From positions 1-56,260 of the forward strand of contig JADNYV010000232.1 in the NCBI GenBank assembly GCA_015501055.1: DNA of 56,260 bases. Reading direction: 5' to 3'. Below, one piece after another: positions 11,215 to 23,700 of the stretch; within the stretch, counting starts at the first letter, position 1; the number at the start of each line of letters is the position of its first letter. Source of the DNA: Mucidula mucida (Eukaryota > Basidiomycota > Agaricomycetes > Agaricales > Physalacriaceae). The notes below the pieces were generated by a model. It was given only the letters and a program-made list of their open reading frames with translations. It had not been told where the DNA came from and did not search any database. A program made the translations under genes and the position numbers.

Positions 11215-12950
11215 GACGCGATCAAGTCCGAATCGGACAGGTAAGCTGCCGCGATCATACAGCTATCTACTCGATCATCACTAGCTCGATGTCCGTCATC
11301 TTGTCTAGGCAATAGAAGGCCGAAGGCGGGAGCCCCACACGATCTATCGATAAATGGCCAAAGCGTTGTTCTTGATGGTTGTGAAATTGAACCTCTAAGC
11401 CGTCCGTGAAAGACTATCAAAAGACTGCGTATTCATTGTTGAGAACCGGAAATTTGCGCTACCTGGTACGTTCGTTTGCTTATATCGACGGGACACTTTT
11501 CATTTTACAAACAGCAGATTGTGCTATATTGCAGATGCCGCCTGGGACAGCGTTCCAAGACTCGCTGATTTGGTATGCTTTAGCTGTCGCGCCGGCTTGA
11601 GGTTTGGCTGCGACGAAGGAGGCCTCCTACGACGCTGTGCAGTTACCCAGTAAAGTCGTAACATTACTGGAACCGTCGTCATTGTAGTCATTGTTCTTCT
11701 GCCACTACTACGCACGCCGAGTTCTGAGCTGTCAACTCTATGGTAGCGGCTTGTACAACCCGACTTCTATCCCAGTCGACAAACTTCAGCCCCTCAAGCT
11801 CTGGGACGTTGGTTCTGGTGCGATGGTCCGAATACGACACAAGCGTTTTGCTGTATGTCTCCTCGTTCAGCGACTTTTTACTGCTGAAATGACTTCTCTA
11901 GAGACATGTAACGCGGAGGTCGCGTAAACATCTTTCTCGTAAATTGGAAGATGTTTGAGGCAAGAGTACAGAACAGTGCTAAAGATCAGCGGGCTTGGGG
12001 GCATCGCGTCCGGGTCGTATATTTAATCGTAGTCTGTTGTTTTTAGTTCTCTATACTGATCCACAGCCCTGGACTAGTGCATTTGGCTGAGGAGACATAT
12101 CGTAATCAATATTCGAAGCAGCCACCAGCCCATTGATCACCTCTCCCATTCAAAACTACAGACCTCAATGTCTAATATGACCCTCCAACCACTTTCCTCG
12201 CCATTCTGTTGAATCTTGTCTAGACAACAAAGACGGAAGCATTACACAATCTTTCGGTGACCGAACATCTAAGCCGTCCGTTAACCAGTGTCGAAAGACT
12301 ACGTATCAACTGGCGAGAACCGGAATTTTGAGCTGTCTGGTACGTTCCTTGGCTTATAGACAGGACCATATTCATTAGACAGCTACAGATCGCGCGGCCA
12401 TCCTGTGGATTCCGCCTTGGCCAGTGTATCAAGACTCGCTGATTTGCATTGGTTTAGTGGTTGCGACGCGCTTCAGTTGCCCAGCTCAGTCTGTCTTAAC
12501 AGTTGCGGGGTCGTCCTGAGCGTTGTGATTGTTCTTCTCAGGCCGAGTTTCGAGCTTTCGACGGTTTGTACAACCCGATCATGACACCTTTTCTATCCCA
12601 GTCGAACAAATTTTAGCTCCTCGAGCATGGGTTGTTGGTTTGAGGCGCGATGGACCGAATACTACACAAGCGCTTTGCTTTCACCGACTTCCTACGACGC
12701 GTGATGGGGATGTCGCATTCCCCAGTTCCAATAAACATCCTCGTGAATTTGACAAAATCACAGAACAAGTCCGAGTCGTAGTGGTTCTTACTTGTCGACC
12801 GTGATAGTTCTAAATGATCAATGCGTTTTCGTTGAATGGGTATATCGACGAACAAGCATTCGAAGCAGGAAAGTGTTCGTGCTACCTTTTGATTTTGGGT
12901 TTGACGCTGTTGAAGGAATGCAAAGAAACCGTCGCAGCTTAACGCAGTCC
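11215..12950. repeat. Dispersed repeat R1, two tandem copies
   Basis: Two diverged copies (about 11.22-12.0 and 12.18-12.8 kb) share landmarks with 21.6-22.9 and 29.26-29.56 kb: ctggtacgttc followed by a T-rich gcttat block (about 11462, 12337), caagactcgctgattt (about 11559, 12433), then gagctgtcaactctatgg-type and gtcgacaaacttcag-type blocks. No convincing protein can be read. It lies 3' of the NLR copies. Confidence 0.6.
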
Positions 12951-13209
12951 TAACTTTCGATCGCCATTACCATGGAGTAGATAAGGTACGCCGTTCAAGC
13001 TGGATGTTCTGAACGGGTCGTTTGTTGGTCCTGATTGTTACTGCCCAATGTCTCCCTCTAGATATGTCACTGCTTGTCGATTACCACGCTGTCGCATCCC
13101 ACTACTACTAGCTTCCATTCAGTTGTGTGCCTGAAATTGAAGGTTGTTCAGGGCGGCGGCGCAGAAACAGCGTCGGGAGTGGACTTCAACAGGACTCTTC
13201 AAAGCTTTA

Positions 13210-15993
13210 AATGTTCTCGGTTTGGCAGCACGCGTTTCCGGACTGTAAGCAAGTAGGTATATAACAGGTGCTCGAAGCAAATGTAGACGGAGTAGGGTTT
13301 AATACATCGCGATCAAATGAGAAATAGGACAACATGGCGAGGATAGGTATGAATCGCAACTCTGGGGAGTAGTGGTGGGGGCTGCACATTCCGGGATCCT
13401 TTCCGACGACAAGGAAGTCACGGCAAAGGACGTAGTTGTCTTCTCCAAACGTGGCGCCAGATGCTACGCTCTCCATTGCGCTCCACCTCAGGCTCGCTGT
13501 CAATTGACACAGCTATTGAACCCTCGAAAGAAGTCTCGTCAGAAGTCTCGCTGTCCTCAAACTCGCTCAAGCTAAAACAATACATCTCAGCAACCACCGA
13601 CAAAGAGGTAACAAAGGACTTACCTTAACCTCTCCTTCACCTCCATCGGATCCACGGCACGACCACTCCGTCGCTGTTGACTTGCATGTCCAGCCGCGCA
13701 TTGATGCAACATTCACAAATATTCCTCTGCCAGCTTTTGGCACAGACACGAAGCGCTTCATTGAAGCGCTGCACATCTGGAGATGCAGTCTGTATCATAT
13801 ATTCCATGATCTTCGTGTAATGCAATAACATGCAATCAGTAAAGGATCATGGGCAAAAGGTGCAAGCCCCGGGAATCTGGCTGCAGGAGTTGAGAGGAGA
13901 GAGATGACCTCCTCCGCTTTCCCCATCCGCCTCATCACAATGACTATCCAGTGCAGCAATGGCATTCCATTCGGACTTGACAGGCCTTGTCAGGACAGAA
14001 TATCCCAATTTGAGACAGAGGTCAATTCGGTTGGGATTCTCTGGAAAGAGGTTGGACCAGTGAGTGGCGATATATTCATGCACCGAATAATCTGGTAATA
14101 CGGATATGAGCATGACGCCTAATACTTACAGCAAGTGACAAGATCACACACGTATAAAGGTGAAAAATCGCACAGCATATATATCGGTGTCCCTGCGGAC
14201 AAGGCCATGACAACATTGCAGAATTGTTTCGGTATCCGTATATTGGGCCATGTCTCCCTTCGCAAGCAGATGCTGTATGATTTCAATTCGCCTACATGGC
14301 GATGGTAGGATAACTAGAGCAAGTGCGCGACACACCAACTCGTTCGTCCGTTCACCCTGTTTGCGGATTCGCTGGAACGTCAACTCATACGCAGCATCCA
14401 AGGTGCGCGGCAGCGAATCAAGAATAGCAATGACGTCGCGTTGGCAGGTAACGTTGCGCTCCAATTGCGGAGCTGCAACGAGGCCAGAAGAAACATGCCA
14501 TTGGCCTTCTCCACAATTTTTGCTCGTATCGTACTCTTCAACGCATCGTCCAACCAGCCGCCCTTGAGCTTTGGCAAGGTTGCGTCAACGGCAACGAGGA
14601 TATCATGGTCCGAAGCGCAAATTTTGATGGATGGGTATTCCTTGATCTCTGTAAAGACCGGTCGCAACGTGATGAGGACGCGAAACAAGGAATGGAGATG
14701 CTGGAGGACGCGTAGAAGGTCCAAGCCAAATGGGCATTCGTCCAGGGCGTCAACGACGACATAGATAGGTCGCCTATGAGAGGCCGCTATCTCGTCCAGG
14801 AAGACGCTAAGTGAATCGGGACTGGGATGGTTTTACTCCAGTACAACTCGCAGATGGTGCCGGAACCTTGAAGGTCTTCTCAATGAGCTGGCGAAGCATA
14901 CCACCGAGAACGGCATATGGTGTTGTGAAAATGTTCGAAGAGTATCGGCAGAACACCGAGAGGACGATGTTGCCTGGCGTGGATTGGAGATGTTCGACGA
15001 TCAGTGCCCTGGAAAGGGACACATCAATGATTCAGTGAGGCATCGTTGAGAGATAATGCACGCCATGAAGGATTTCCCGGCGCCAGCTATAATCATTTGT
15101 AAGTATGGATTCATTTCGAGGATATAACTAACGCACGATGCCCGTAACACCACAATGTCCGGTTCGCAGACTCTGTATCGCGCCACCAATAAAGGTACGT
15201 GGCAGATCATCCACATCCCTGTTCCTGATAGTTTCTTCTCCAGAAGTTGCTTGCTGTCACTGGTATAGTCGTTTTGGAGATGGACTTCGCTATTTTGAGA
15301 CGATCCTTATCTGAAATTGGACGCATCAATCTCACATGGACTGAGAATGCTAAAATTTGCTTACTGCTGAGGTTGACCTCTACATCATCAAGCTTTCCGC
15401 CGATAACAGCCTGATACCTGTCTATAATGTGAAGGTTTCCGTCCATGAAGTCCTGCTTTCCGTCCAAAACATCCAGCTTGGCGTCCATGACGTTCTGCTG
15501 TTTGCTACAAGGTATCAGCACGCGTATTGCATCGACCACGAATAACTCACAACATATTGTGCTGAATGGCGAGCCCAATCCGGCTCTTGTAGCGCTCGAG
15601 GTCGAGAAGTAAGTCCTTGGCTTCCGCCTTGTCAATAGTCCACCACAACGCAGCGGCCCCCCGCCTCCCCAAGACCTTGAACCTAGTTGCTTTGGGATCG
15701 GAGGTTCCATAGGTCAATATGTCCTTGATGCGGTCAAGTGTTGCATCTACCACTTTGGCAAAGGGCTGAGCGGGATCCAAGAGCTGGGCCAGCCGATCCA
15801 TCGAGGTTCGGTCACCGGCAACGCCAGGCGTGTTAGCGAGTCGTTGAAGAGCCTGAAGCTCGGGCTCCAGGGAGCGGACCTCATCAAGAAGCCGACGACG
15901 TTCCGCGGTCGAGTGCCTGACATCTGACGAATAGTCGTACAGCGTCTTGCAGTTCTGGATGAGGGAGACAATAGATGTGGGATCGAAAGACAT
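13210..15993 (-). pseudogene. NLR-B: pseudogene, sister of NLR-A
   Basis: All exons of the family can be traced: 15993-15551 (443 nt), 15504-15365 (140 nt, six heptads, nearly identical to copy A), 15310-15137 (174 nt, two deletions relative to A), 15086-15062 (25-nt Walker A microexon, intact), then a NACHT exon from about 15008 down. Frameshifts are visible around 14863 (KVP then wrong frame) and 14465 (LQLR then wrong frame), with others between. The DALDEC and ITLRP motifs survive only in pieces. The last exon (SLSEFEDSETSDETSFEG, about 13578 down) carries another shift before FGEDNYVLCRDF. The 5' half is almost identical to A, so the A/B duplication is younger than most of the array. Not functional as read. 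Confidence 0.8.
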
Positions 15994-16349
15994 GGCAAAG
16001 ATAAGCAAGAGATAGTCAATGTGGTATGGTGATGGTGGTGGATGCAAACACCCACAGTGTTTACTCTGATCTGCTCGTGTAGGCACCACATGATTGAGAG
16101 CGACTTCGTGGCCGGAAGCATTAGCATCGCCACGGCGCTGTGCACATTTGGGATGGCATCAAACAAAGAACTGGCTATATCTTGTAAACACATCAGGTCG
16201 CGTCTATATTGCGAGGCATGAAACCGATAGAGAAGCGTCAAGGAAGTGCTATGTAGGTCCGATCTGCTCAAAGCTCAATTAGGAATGTAAGCGACGTAGT
16301 TGTGATAGGTATTACCTGGCGGTTCGTGTACGACGGAGACCTATGCTCG
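15994..16349. other. 5' flank of NLR-B
   Basis: The first about 190 bases match the leader region of copy A (tgatctgctcgtgtagg and following). Beyond that nothing was recognised. Confidence 0.45.
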
Positions 16350-17471
16350 AGCGCGTGAGTTTGATTCAGAACTCAACAGGAACAAACGTACCATCTGGTT
16401 GGAAAACCACCTCCTTTTTTAGGTGCAATACTGCAACAACAGATGCATGCGAGTATTGCAAGGTGACAAACAGGTGGGAGATCAAGATGGGAGTCAGCGG
16501 ACGCCGGTGAAATGAGAGTAAAACGTGATCTTTGCAAAAGTCGGATGAAAGATTACACGCGCGCGCTCCCATATGTCCCAACGCAAGCATCTCAGTCGAA
16601 TTACGGAGGACCCTGTGTAGTGTATGTAGAACGAGGAGCGCGATTGACCCGAAAAGAGGGCGAGAAAGTGCCGAAATATGCTGGCGTCATAAAGAGGCGC
16701 GAGTTCATGCTAATGACGACGATGGCGTGTAGACCAGCCGATACCAGCGTTGAATTGTGGCGTTTGTGAGTGGGGCTTCCCAAGGAGTGAAAAAGTAGAT
16801 AGTGCGAGCGCAGCCGGGATTCCCTGTGCCAGAAAGCTGTGGGCAAGCCTCGGCCTACGCCGCGCACCCCATGACCACCAGATGCGCGCAGACATGGTGG
16901 TGAATTGTGTTCTCTGCTCTCCCTAACGAGACAGGAACCGATGAGCTGCAGCGTAGTGCCTCTTGCAGTCAAGCAAGTATGCAACTTGGCCCTGACATTG
17001 GCGGTCAGAAATGCACGTAAACTAGCAAAGGCTTCAGCAGAATGATTGCGTAGGCAGGGGGAAACGTACCGGCCTGATGTAGCTCATTTTCACCTTGCAA
17101 GTCTGCTCAAAGTCCAGAGCGGCGGGACGCGATCCCAGATTCCAGCCACAGCTATTTTCGCCGTACTGTATGGCGAGAGTCAAATGCCGTCGGTTTGAGC
17201 ATTGTTAATGTTGGGATTGGTGGTGGCGGTATGACAAACGACCGCGCCGAGAGGCTAACTTCGAGAACTTGGTGTGTCCACGGTCGAAATTATTGCAGAG
17301 GAGGAAATACACGGAAATAAAAGACGAAATATCCATATCATGCGGGAAGAGGGCAGAGAGGGAGTGTGATGATGATGGCAGGAAGGAAGGAAGGAAGGAC
17401 AGAGGCTGGACAGAGGAACGCCGGGCAGCAAAGCCTGATCGGGCGTATTCTACTTGCCTCTCACCACCATC
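16350..17471. repeat. Dispersed repeat R3, copy 1
   Basis: Matches 26.77-28.3 kb over much of its length and 50.8-51.2 kb in its right half. Shared blocks: cctatgctcgagcgcgtgag (about 16341), the stretch around gtaaaacgtgatctttgcaa, cggtttgagcattgttaa (about 17190) and the gatgatgatggcagg block near 17365. Minus-strand fragments (MLALGHMGARAC; FASLRAFLTANV) hint at a decayed coding sequence that I cannot identify. A (GGAA)n run lies at 17381-17401. It sits upstream of NLR-B. Confidence 0.6.
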
Positions 17472-18600
17472 ACGGACTCCTCCATATGTCGGCATCACCA
17501 TCAACTCTCTTGAGGCCGACATCTTCGCCCAACACTGCAGGAACATGACTTGTGCTGCCCGTCGTACTGGCAATGCCGTGTTCTCGATTGAACGAGTGAT
17601 TGGCACTCTCCCGCCGATTGAAGGGCGCATGCTGTATAACGCGCAAGTAGACCCTTACTTAATCAATGGCGCGGATGTTATTCTGGACGTCACATGCATT
17701 GTCGCAAACGACATGTACGCGGTTCAGCTCGCGTTCCTGCGTCGGTTGATGGGCGTGAATGCCCAGTCCATGACTGCCCCTCTGTTCACAGAACTCGGCC
17801 TGCTGCCGCTCCCCTTCCGAAGAGTAATGATGGCGCTCCGTTTGCTACAAGAACTGCTTGACGAACCTCTGTCTGTATTCGCCAGCCTGACACTCGATGT
17901 CTGTATCCGCCTCAAAGAAGCCAAACATCCTTTGTGGATGGGTGACTTGAAGTGGGTACTGAATACCCTACCTCGTCCCCTGGGTATGGACGACCTGCCT
18001 CCTGTTCTGGTGCTACCTGCGGACCTTCGTTCTTGTACCGCCGCTGATGTGGAGTCTATGATGAAAATGGTTAGTTATATCACAAAGACTGGTCTACAGG
18101 AAAAGATCAACACATCTTACAAGACCTACCTGCTATGGAACCGACTGGAACCATTCTCTCCTCCCGATAAACCAGCTTACCGAGCAATCTACGTGCGACA
18201 GTATCTCCACCTCCGAGTTACCAAACACAGAAAGGCACTGATCCGGCTCCTGTTTTCCGACCACCCACTGGCACTGGAGCAGCTTCGACGCGCCAATCGT
18301 GCACATCCACTTGTTTCTCGCGACGAACGACTCTGCCGGCTCTGTGGTCTGGCTGTCGAGTCGCCAGAACACGCGATCCTCATCTGTACCGGTGATTCTG
18401 ATCTTGTGGACATTTGTGTCGCCGCCATCTCTCTCCTCAACCCGGAACTCCCTCACCTCAACCTGACCAGGCTGCCGGCAGACAACGCCGGTGCCTTGGT
18501 GCTTCTCTGTGCGCTGATTTTCCAGGATGTATGCCTGCCGTTGGTCGCGAAGCTCGTCTATGATTGCATGGAACTCTTCAAGACGTTCGAGCTTCAATGA
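17472..18600 (+). pseudogene. LINE-type reverse transcriptase, C-terminal part only
   Basis: The frame is open from 17269, but LINE-like protein begins near YVGITINSLEADIF. It continues with LYNAQVDPYLINGADVILDV, FLRRLMGV and PLFTELGLLPLPFRR, as in the region after the RT domain of fungal non-LTR elements. It ends with the zinc-binding knuckle CRLCGLAVESPEHAILIC and a hydrophobic C-terminus before the stop at 18598-18600. The endonuclease and RT catalytic (YxDD) parts are absent, so this is a 5'-truncated copy, as usual for LINEs. The upstream 60 or so codons belong to repeat R3, not to the LINE. No stop or shift is visible in the remaining part, which suggests a young insertion. Confidence 0.75.
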
Positions 18601-19021
18601 CCAACACGTTCGACGCCGCTACCTGCCGTGCGCACATGGCACCAAAGGATACCTGGACTCAAAAAGCAACCAGCTTGTGCCCCGTTAGTGGATGCCGACT
18701 CCAACAGCGATTCAGACTACATCCCGTAGTGTTCCTCTATTGGCTATGGACGGAAATCAATTTGCTTTTGGACCACCCCCTTTTTTCTTGTTCTCTCTCT
18801 CTCCTCTCGTAGCGAGGGCAACCGACTATAGGTTGGTGTTCGAGAAGTATGTTCTCTGAACCGGTGGCCAGAGGTCCGTTGGGACCTTCTTAAATGCGGA
18901 GATATTCCCGCGGTTGCTCAGTCACTGGGTGGAAATCGGGTCTCGCCCGCCATAACATTTCCACAAACGGCCGTTCCTCATGGGGACCTTGTGCCGATTC
19001 TACCTACCTACCTACCTACCC
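17472..19021 (+). mobile_element. 5'-truncated LINE with 3' UTR and (TACC)n tail
   Basis: The open C-terminal frame is followed by about 400 bases of 3' UTR and ends in five TACC units at 19001-19021. Simple-repeat tails are common for fungal non-LTR elements. I could not identify a target-site duplication by eye. The 5' truncation abuts repeat R3. Confidence 0.65.
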
Positions 19022-19389
19022 AGGCTTTGTACATTGACCGTGTCTTGACGATTTTTTGACGACAAGTCGCCGGGCTTTTTTGCTGCATAGTATACGGTCA
19101 GAAAGCCTACCGGAAGTCGTTGTTGAAGGAAGGTATCAAGACGGTAGTAACTATAACAGATGATGTGCTTTGGGCTCACACCAAGGTATGTTCCTGGGAA
19201 TGTTTTGTATTCTTGCAAAGTTTCGACCTCCTATAAGCTCTTCAATCAATTGTTTCTAACTAGTCCACGCGCTATCATTTTGTGTCGCTAGCGTTTCCAG
19301 ACACACACGGCATCAATCGAGGTAGGGTTTTCTTCTCCCCTTTCGTCGTGAATTGCATATCCAAGGAAATTACATCGGAGGACCGCGCA
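19022..19389. other. No gene recognised
   Basis: Short frames only; no motif or repeat identified. Confidence 0.4.
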
Positions 19390-20156
19390 CAATATGGCTA
19401 CAAGCTTTGGGAGTCTGTTGTCAATTATTGCTGGCATTCATACAGGACTGGTTAAGCGTGTAGGCCGCGTACCAACCCTCACTTTCTCCCAGTCGGTCGA
19501 GCTGGCTCATCCCATTCATCCCCGTCTCATGCTAGCCTCCCTGTCAATCCAGCTTGGACCAGCGCTTCGAACAAGGACTGCCCACTGAGAAAGTGCGATT
19601 CGGTTTAAATCCGCGCGGACTGGTGCAGGCAGAGCTCAACCAGTTAATGTCAATGCACATATCAGTAAGCTCACTTTTGCTCTAGTCGGTGTATTCTCTG
19701 TCCCTCTGCTGGGGCGTTGACGCCACCCCAATGTCGGGACACAATCTAGATTGCGCTTGAATACGGATACTGCTGGGACAACATTACAAGCTTCATCGGA
19801 AGGTCCCTTGAATTCGCGTCTCAGTTGACTGTATCCTCAGCGTCTCGTTGCTACCAGTTGGTTTAACCATATATGCCACGTATATATCATTCCTGCTACA
19901 CACATATCTACGGACTTTGACTACATTAGTCTTCATTGTTAGTAGGGATATATGATATACCAATGGCAATTAACAGTTTTTTCATGTACAGAAAATGGGA
20001 AACATTGGTGCGAGTGGTAAATGAAATATTTACAAGATGAACTGAGAAAGAGAAATGGCAACTCAAAGCGGCGATGTCAGGCGGAGTACGGACCATCTTC
20101 TCCGAATGTGGCGCCCTCCATCACCGCTCTACTTGCCGTAAAGTTGGTGCAGCTCC

Positions 20157-20749
20157 AATTTACCTTGGCAAATTAGCATGAAAAATCTCAGGTAAATTAC
20201 AGTCGACCTGAATATGCCATGTAAATCAGAGTAAATCAGCTTCAGAGGCTGGGCACCAATATCAGTCCATTTCTTATGCGAAATGGAACACAACTGGGCC
20301 AGAAATTGTGCGGGACACAATTTACTGTTACTGGGCATCACTTTGTACGTCCACCACAACCAAAGAAGTCCGTATAGAGGTCTCAGGGGACATTTCTTGC
20401 ATAGGATCACTTACTTAAGTGGCGGCCATCACACGACGGCATCATCATTGAAAGACGCCACAAAGCTTGCGGACTTTGATAGCACAGTATGAACATTGGT
20501 GATTGTGGCGAGTAACTGTTGGGCTCTTGTCCCCGGCAAGTCGGAGATTTACCGCCTGGGAGCCTAATTTACATGTAATTGACGGTCATTTTGGGTGCTA
20601 ATTAGCAGTAGATCTCTTGAGCTCCCGGGGCTGCGCCCGGACCCCCTTGTGTTAATCTACAGTAAATTACACGGTCAATCAGAGGCCTCTTCGAGGCCTC
20701 ATGTAAATGTCATTGTCAATCAGACAAGAAGCTAATTCCCCTAACACTG
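20157..20749. mobile_element. 593-bp insertion of unknown class, candidate TSD GCTCC
   Basis: Absent from the paralogous segment near 47340. The pentamer gctcc precedes (20152-20156) and ends (20750-20754) the extra DNA and occurs once in the empty paralogue. Internally it repeats taaattac / gtaaatca-type motifs and has a GC-rich hairpin-like ctcccggggctgcgcccgg near 20620. There are no clear terminal inverted repeats and no coding frame. Confidence 0.5.
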
Positions 20750-21029
20750 GCTCCCAGCGTCGTCGCTCGGGCCGAAAGAGTAATGATCACTACATCTCAG
20801 CGCCCGTTAGGTCGCATCCTACCTTCCGATAAACATTATCGTGAAGCAAGAGCACAGAAAAACCAGTGAGAGAAATATCTCAGCGGACTTGCCCAGGAGC
20901 CCGCACCGTACGTAGTCTACCGTTGATAAATCTCCGAGTCCTCTACAGGCCTCTACTAGTGCATCTCACCGAATAGGCATATAGAAAGCAGTAAGTAATT
21001 GAAGCAAAAGTGTCTAGTCCGCGCTGCCT

Positions 21030-21595
21030 TCATTCTGCTGTGAAGGACTCTCGACCGTTTAGCGGAATGACAGTAAAAGGCACATTGTAGTAGTAGTAGA
21101 TAACATGCTTGAAGGAAACGTAGGTAGAATAAGGCTGGTAGAAATCAGAAATAGTGGACGAGGACGAAAGGGAGTGGGGATGGATAGGTACGAAGCACCA
21201 CGACTCTGGGGAATAACGGTTGGTAATTGTAACGGTCCGGGACGACGGGCAAAGGATGTAGTCGTCTTCTCCAAACATGGCGCCGGATTCTTCGCCCTCC
21301 ACCCCTGGCTCGCTGTCGAGTTGACACAGCTATCGGACCCTCGAAAGAAGTCTCGTCAGAAGTCTTGCTGTCCTCAAACTCGCTCAAGCTAAAACTACAT
21401 CTCAGCAACCACCGACAAAGAGGTAAACAAAGGACTTACCTTTAACTTCACCTTCACCTCCATCCGGATCCACGGCGACGACCACTCCGTCGCCGTTGAC
21501 TTGCAGGTCCAGCCGCGCATTCCTCCGCCAAGCATTGCCACAGGCACGAACCACTTCATCGAAGCGCTGCACATCTGGAGGTATAGTCTGTATAT
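21030..21595 (-). pseudogene. NLR-F: 3' remnant (last exon and end of exon 6)
   Basis: Minus-strand 21595-21443 is the end of exon 6 (block coding for PPDVQRF through DPDGGEG-like residues). It is followed by a GTAAGT donor and the last exon from about 21388 (SLSEFEDSKTSDETSFEG). No N-terminal, NACHT or Walker sequence is present. It resembles copy E most. The breakpoint lies inside exon 6. Confidence 0.75.
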
Positions 21596-23065
21596 TGACT
21601 AGTGCAGGTAAATTGATACAGAGACCTCAGCAGATTATTCATCGTAGAATATAGTGCTTAGAGTATATGCCGCAACGTCTGGAAAGGCTGCTGGAAATGG
21701 GTCGTTACTAAGGTATACAATGAATTTTGAGTAGTACGTCTCCGAGGTTTCTCATAATCAAACTTTTTCATAAAACTTCGTAGGTCGCAAACCACCGATC
21801 GCCCTAGGCCAAATAGTTGCATTCTTCGTCGCAGCATCACTCAGGCGCCGACGAGTGCAACTGGGCACTTCTGGATTTTTCCACCCGGCCTACTTCAAAT
21901 CCACCAGCCCATTGATTACCTCCCCCATTCAAAATTACAGCGAGGCGAAGAGACCGTAATCTCTAGTCTCGTAAATCGACTCAACGAGAGAAGATGGGAT
22001 ACTCATGCTGAATCTTGTCTAGGCACCAGAAGACGGAAGCTCTATCAATGGCCGAAGCCTTGTTCTTGACGATTGTGGACCCCTCAGCCGTCTGTGAAGA
22101 GTGTCCAAGACTTCCGAAAGACTGCATATCAGTTGGCAGGAACCTGAATCTCGCGCTGCCTGGTACGTTCCTTTGCTTATCGACGGGACGCTGTTCATCA
22201 AACAACTGCAGATCACGCTGTAGTGTGGATTCCGCATTGGCCAGTGTTTCAAGACTCGCTGATTTAGCCGTCTTGAGGTTGGCCTGTGACGAAGGAGGAC
22301 TCCCTCAAGACGCTGTCTAGTTTCCCAGCCCAGTTCTAATATTTTCGGAACCATTGTTATCGTTGTAATGGTTCTTCTGCCACTACGGAGGCCGAGTTAT
22401 GAGCTGTCGACTCTATGGCAGTGACCTGTACAACCCGATCACGACACCTTTCTATCCCAGTCGACAAGCTTTAGCTCCTCGAGCTCTTGGAAGGCATGGG
22501 AGGGGCGCTGGGCCGAATATGGAGAAACTTTCTGCTGTACGTCTTCTCGTTCACCGACTTTCTACTGCTAAATGCCTCCTCCAGAGACGCGTAACGGCGA
22601 TGTTGCATCACGCTTTCCGATAAACATCCTTGGGGGTTCAAAACGCTCAAGGCAAGAGCACAGAACCAGTGCTCCGGAAATTTTCAGCGGGCCCAGGAAT
22701 ATTGCGTCCGCGCCGTAGTTGTCTTTACCTAGCACACTTGTCGGTCGTCGTCTATCGTTGATAATTCTCTTATACTCTATTAATTCGTGCATTTCGCTGA
22801 GTAGGCATATCTTAATGACAAGAAACCGGTACTCGAAGCAGAAGTGTCGAATGTCTGTAGTTCGCGCTGCCTTTAGTCTTGGGTTGACACTGATTCTGAA
22901 GGACTCATTTATCGTGTGTGTCTATATATCAGTGAGCGACTACTATACTTCTTGTTTCGCAGCGTGTTCATTGAATGATAGTAACAGGTACGTTATAGTA
23001 GATAATATGCTGGAAGGAGACGTAGGGAGAGTATACAACGATAAAGCTGGTACATTGTGGTCAAA
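21596..23065. repeat. Dispersed repeat R1, copy 3
   Basis: Carries the R1 landmarks ctggtacgttcctttgctta (about 22160), ttcaagactcgctgattta (about 22247), gttctgagct-type block near 22395 and gtcgacaagctt near 22458, as in 11.2-12.9 kb. Its left edge (gactagtgcagg, then cctcagcagattattcatc) recurs at 9517-9560. Lies 3' of NLR-C. Confidence 0.6.
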
Positions 23066-23090
23066 TCAGAGGTAGATAGTATACAAAGTG

Positions 23091-23700
23091 GACGAGGAGG
23101 ACACGGGGAAAGGGAAACGGGGATGGTTAGGTCTCTGGAGAGTATTGGTTGACATTTGTAGATGTCCGGGATCCTTTCCGACGACGGGGATGTCATGGCA
23201 AAGGACGGAGTCGTCTTCTCCGAACGTGGCGTCAAATTCTCTGCCTTCCATCGCCGCTCCACCCCAGGCTCGTTGTAAATGTGATACAGCTATCGGACCC
23301 TTGAAAGCAATTCCGTCAGAGGTCTCGCCTGCCTCGACCTCGCTCAAGCTAAACACTACATCTCAGCGAGCGCCGACAAATACATACCTAAAGGGGACGA
23401 GGAGGACACGGGGAAAGGGAAACGGGGATGGTTAGGTCTCTGGAGAGTATTGGTTGACATTTGTAGATGTCCGGGATCCTTTCCGACGACGGGGATGTCA
23501 TGGCAAAGGACGGAGTCGTCTTCTCCGAACGTGGCGTCAAATTCTCTGCCTTCCATCGCCGCTCCACCCCAGGCTCGTTGTAAATGTGATACAGCTATCG
23601 GACCCTTGAAAGCAATTCCGTCAGAGGTCTCGCTTGCATCGACCTCGCTCAAGCTAAACACTACATCTCAGCGACCGCCGACAAATACATACCCAAAGGA
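23091..23700 (-). repeat. Tandem duplication of the NLR-C last exon (about 305-bp unit)
   Basis: The two units (about 23091-23395 and 23396-23700) are in direct orientation, offset 305 bases, and differ at only a handful of positions (for example cctgcctcg vs cttgcatcg, and acctaaa vs acccaaa). Each unit contains a 3' splice site (tttag before CTTGAGC) and the last-exon coding sequence. Both copies keep the frame: 23653-23356 (298 nt) and 23348-23066 (283 nt) are both 1 mod 3. Confidence 0.85.

Larger units (their letters stand above)
19390..21595. repeat. Segmental duplication (R2 plus NLR 3' end), paralogous to 46.7-48.2 kb
   Basis: Runs in the same order as 46.69-48.23 kb: tctcccagtcggtcgagctg (19486 vs 46787), the aggcagagctcaaccag block, caatgtcgggaca, gatgtcaggcggagtacgga (20072 vs 47253), gagtaatgatcactac-type block, then the NLR last exon and part of exon 6. 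The match breaks at about 21595. The only large difference is the 593-bp insertion at 20157-20749. Confidence 0.75.

Noticed and set aside
17269..17471. N-terminal extension of the LINE frame
   Set aside because: The DNA belongs to repeat R3 (same sequence at 28.1 and 51.0 kb), so the open frame before YVGI is accidental.
20600..20660. GC-rich hairpin as a terminator or Helitron end
   Set aside because: No CTRR-T end, no adjacent gene, and it lies inside the 593-bp insertion, not at its border.
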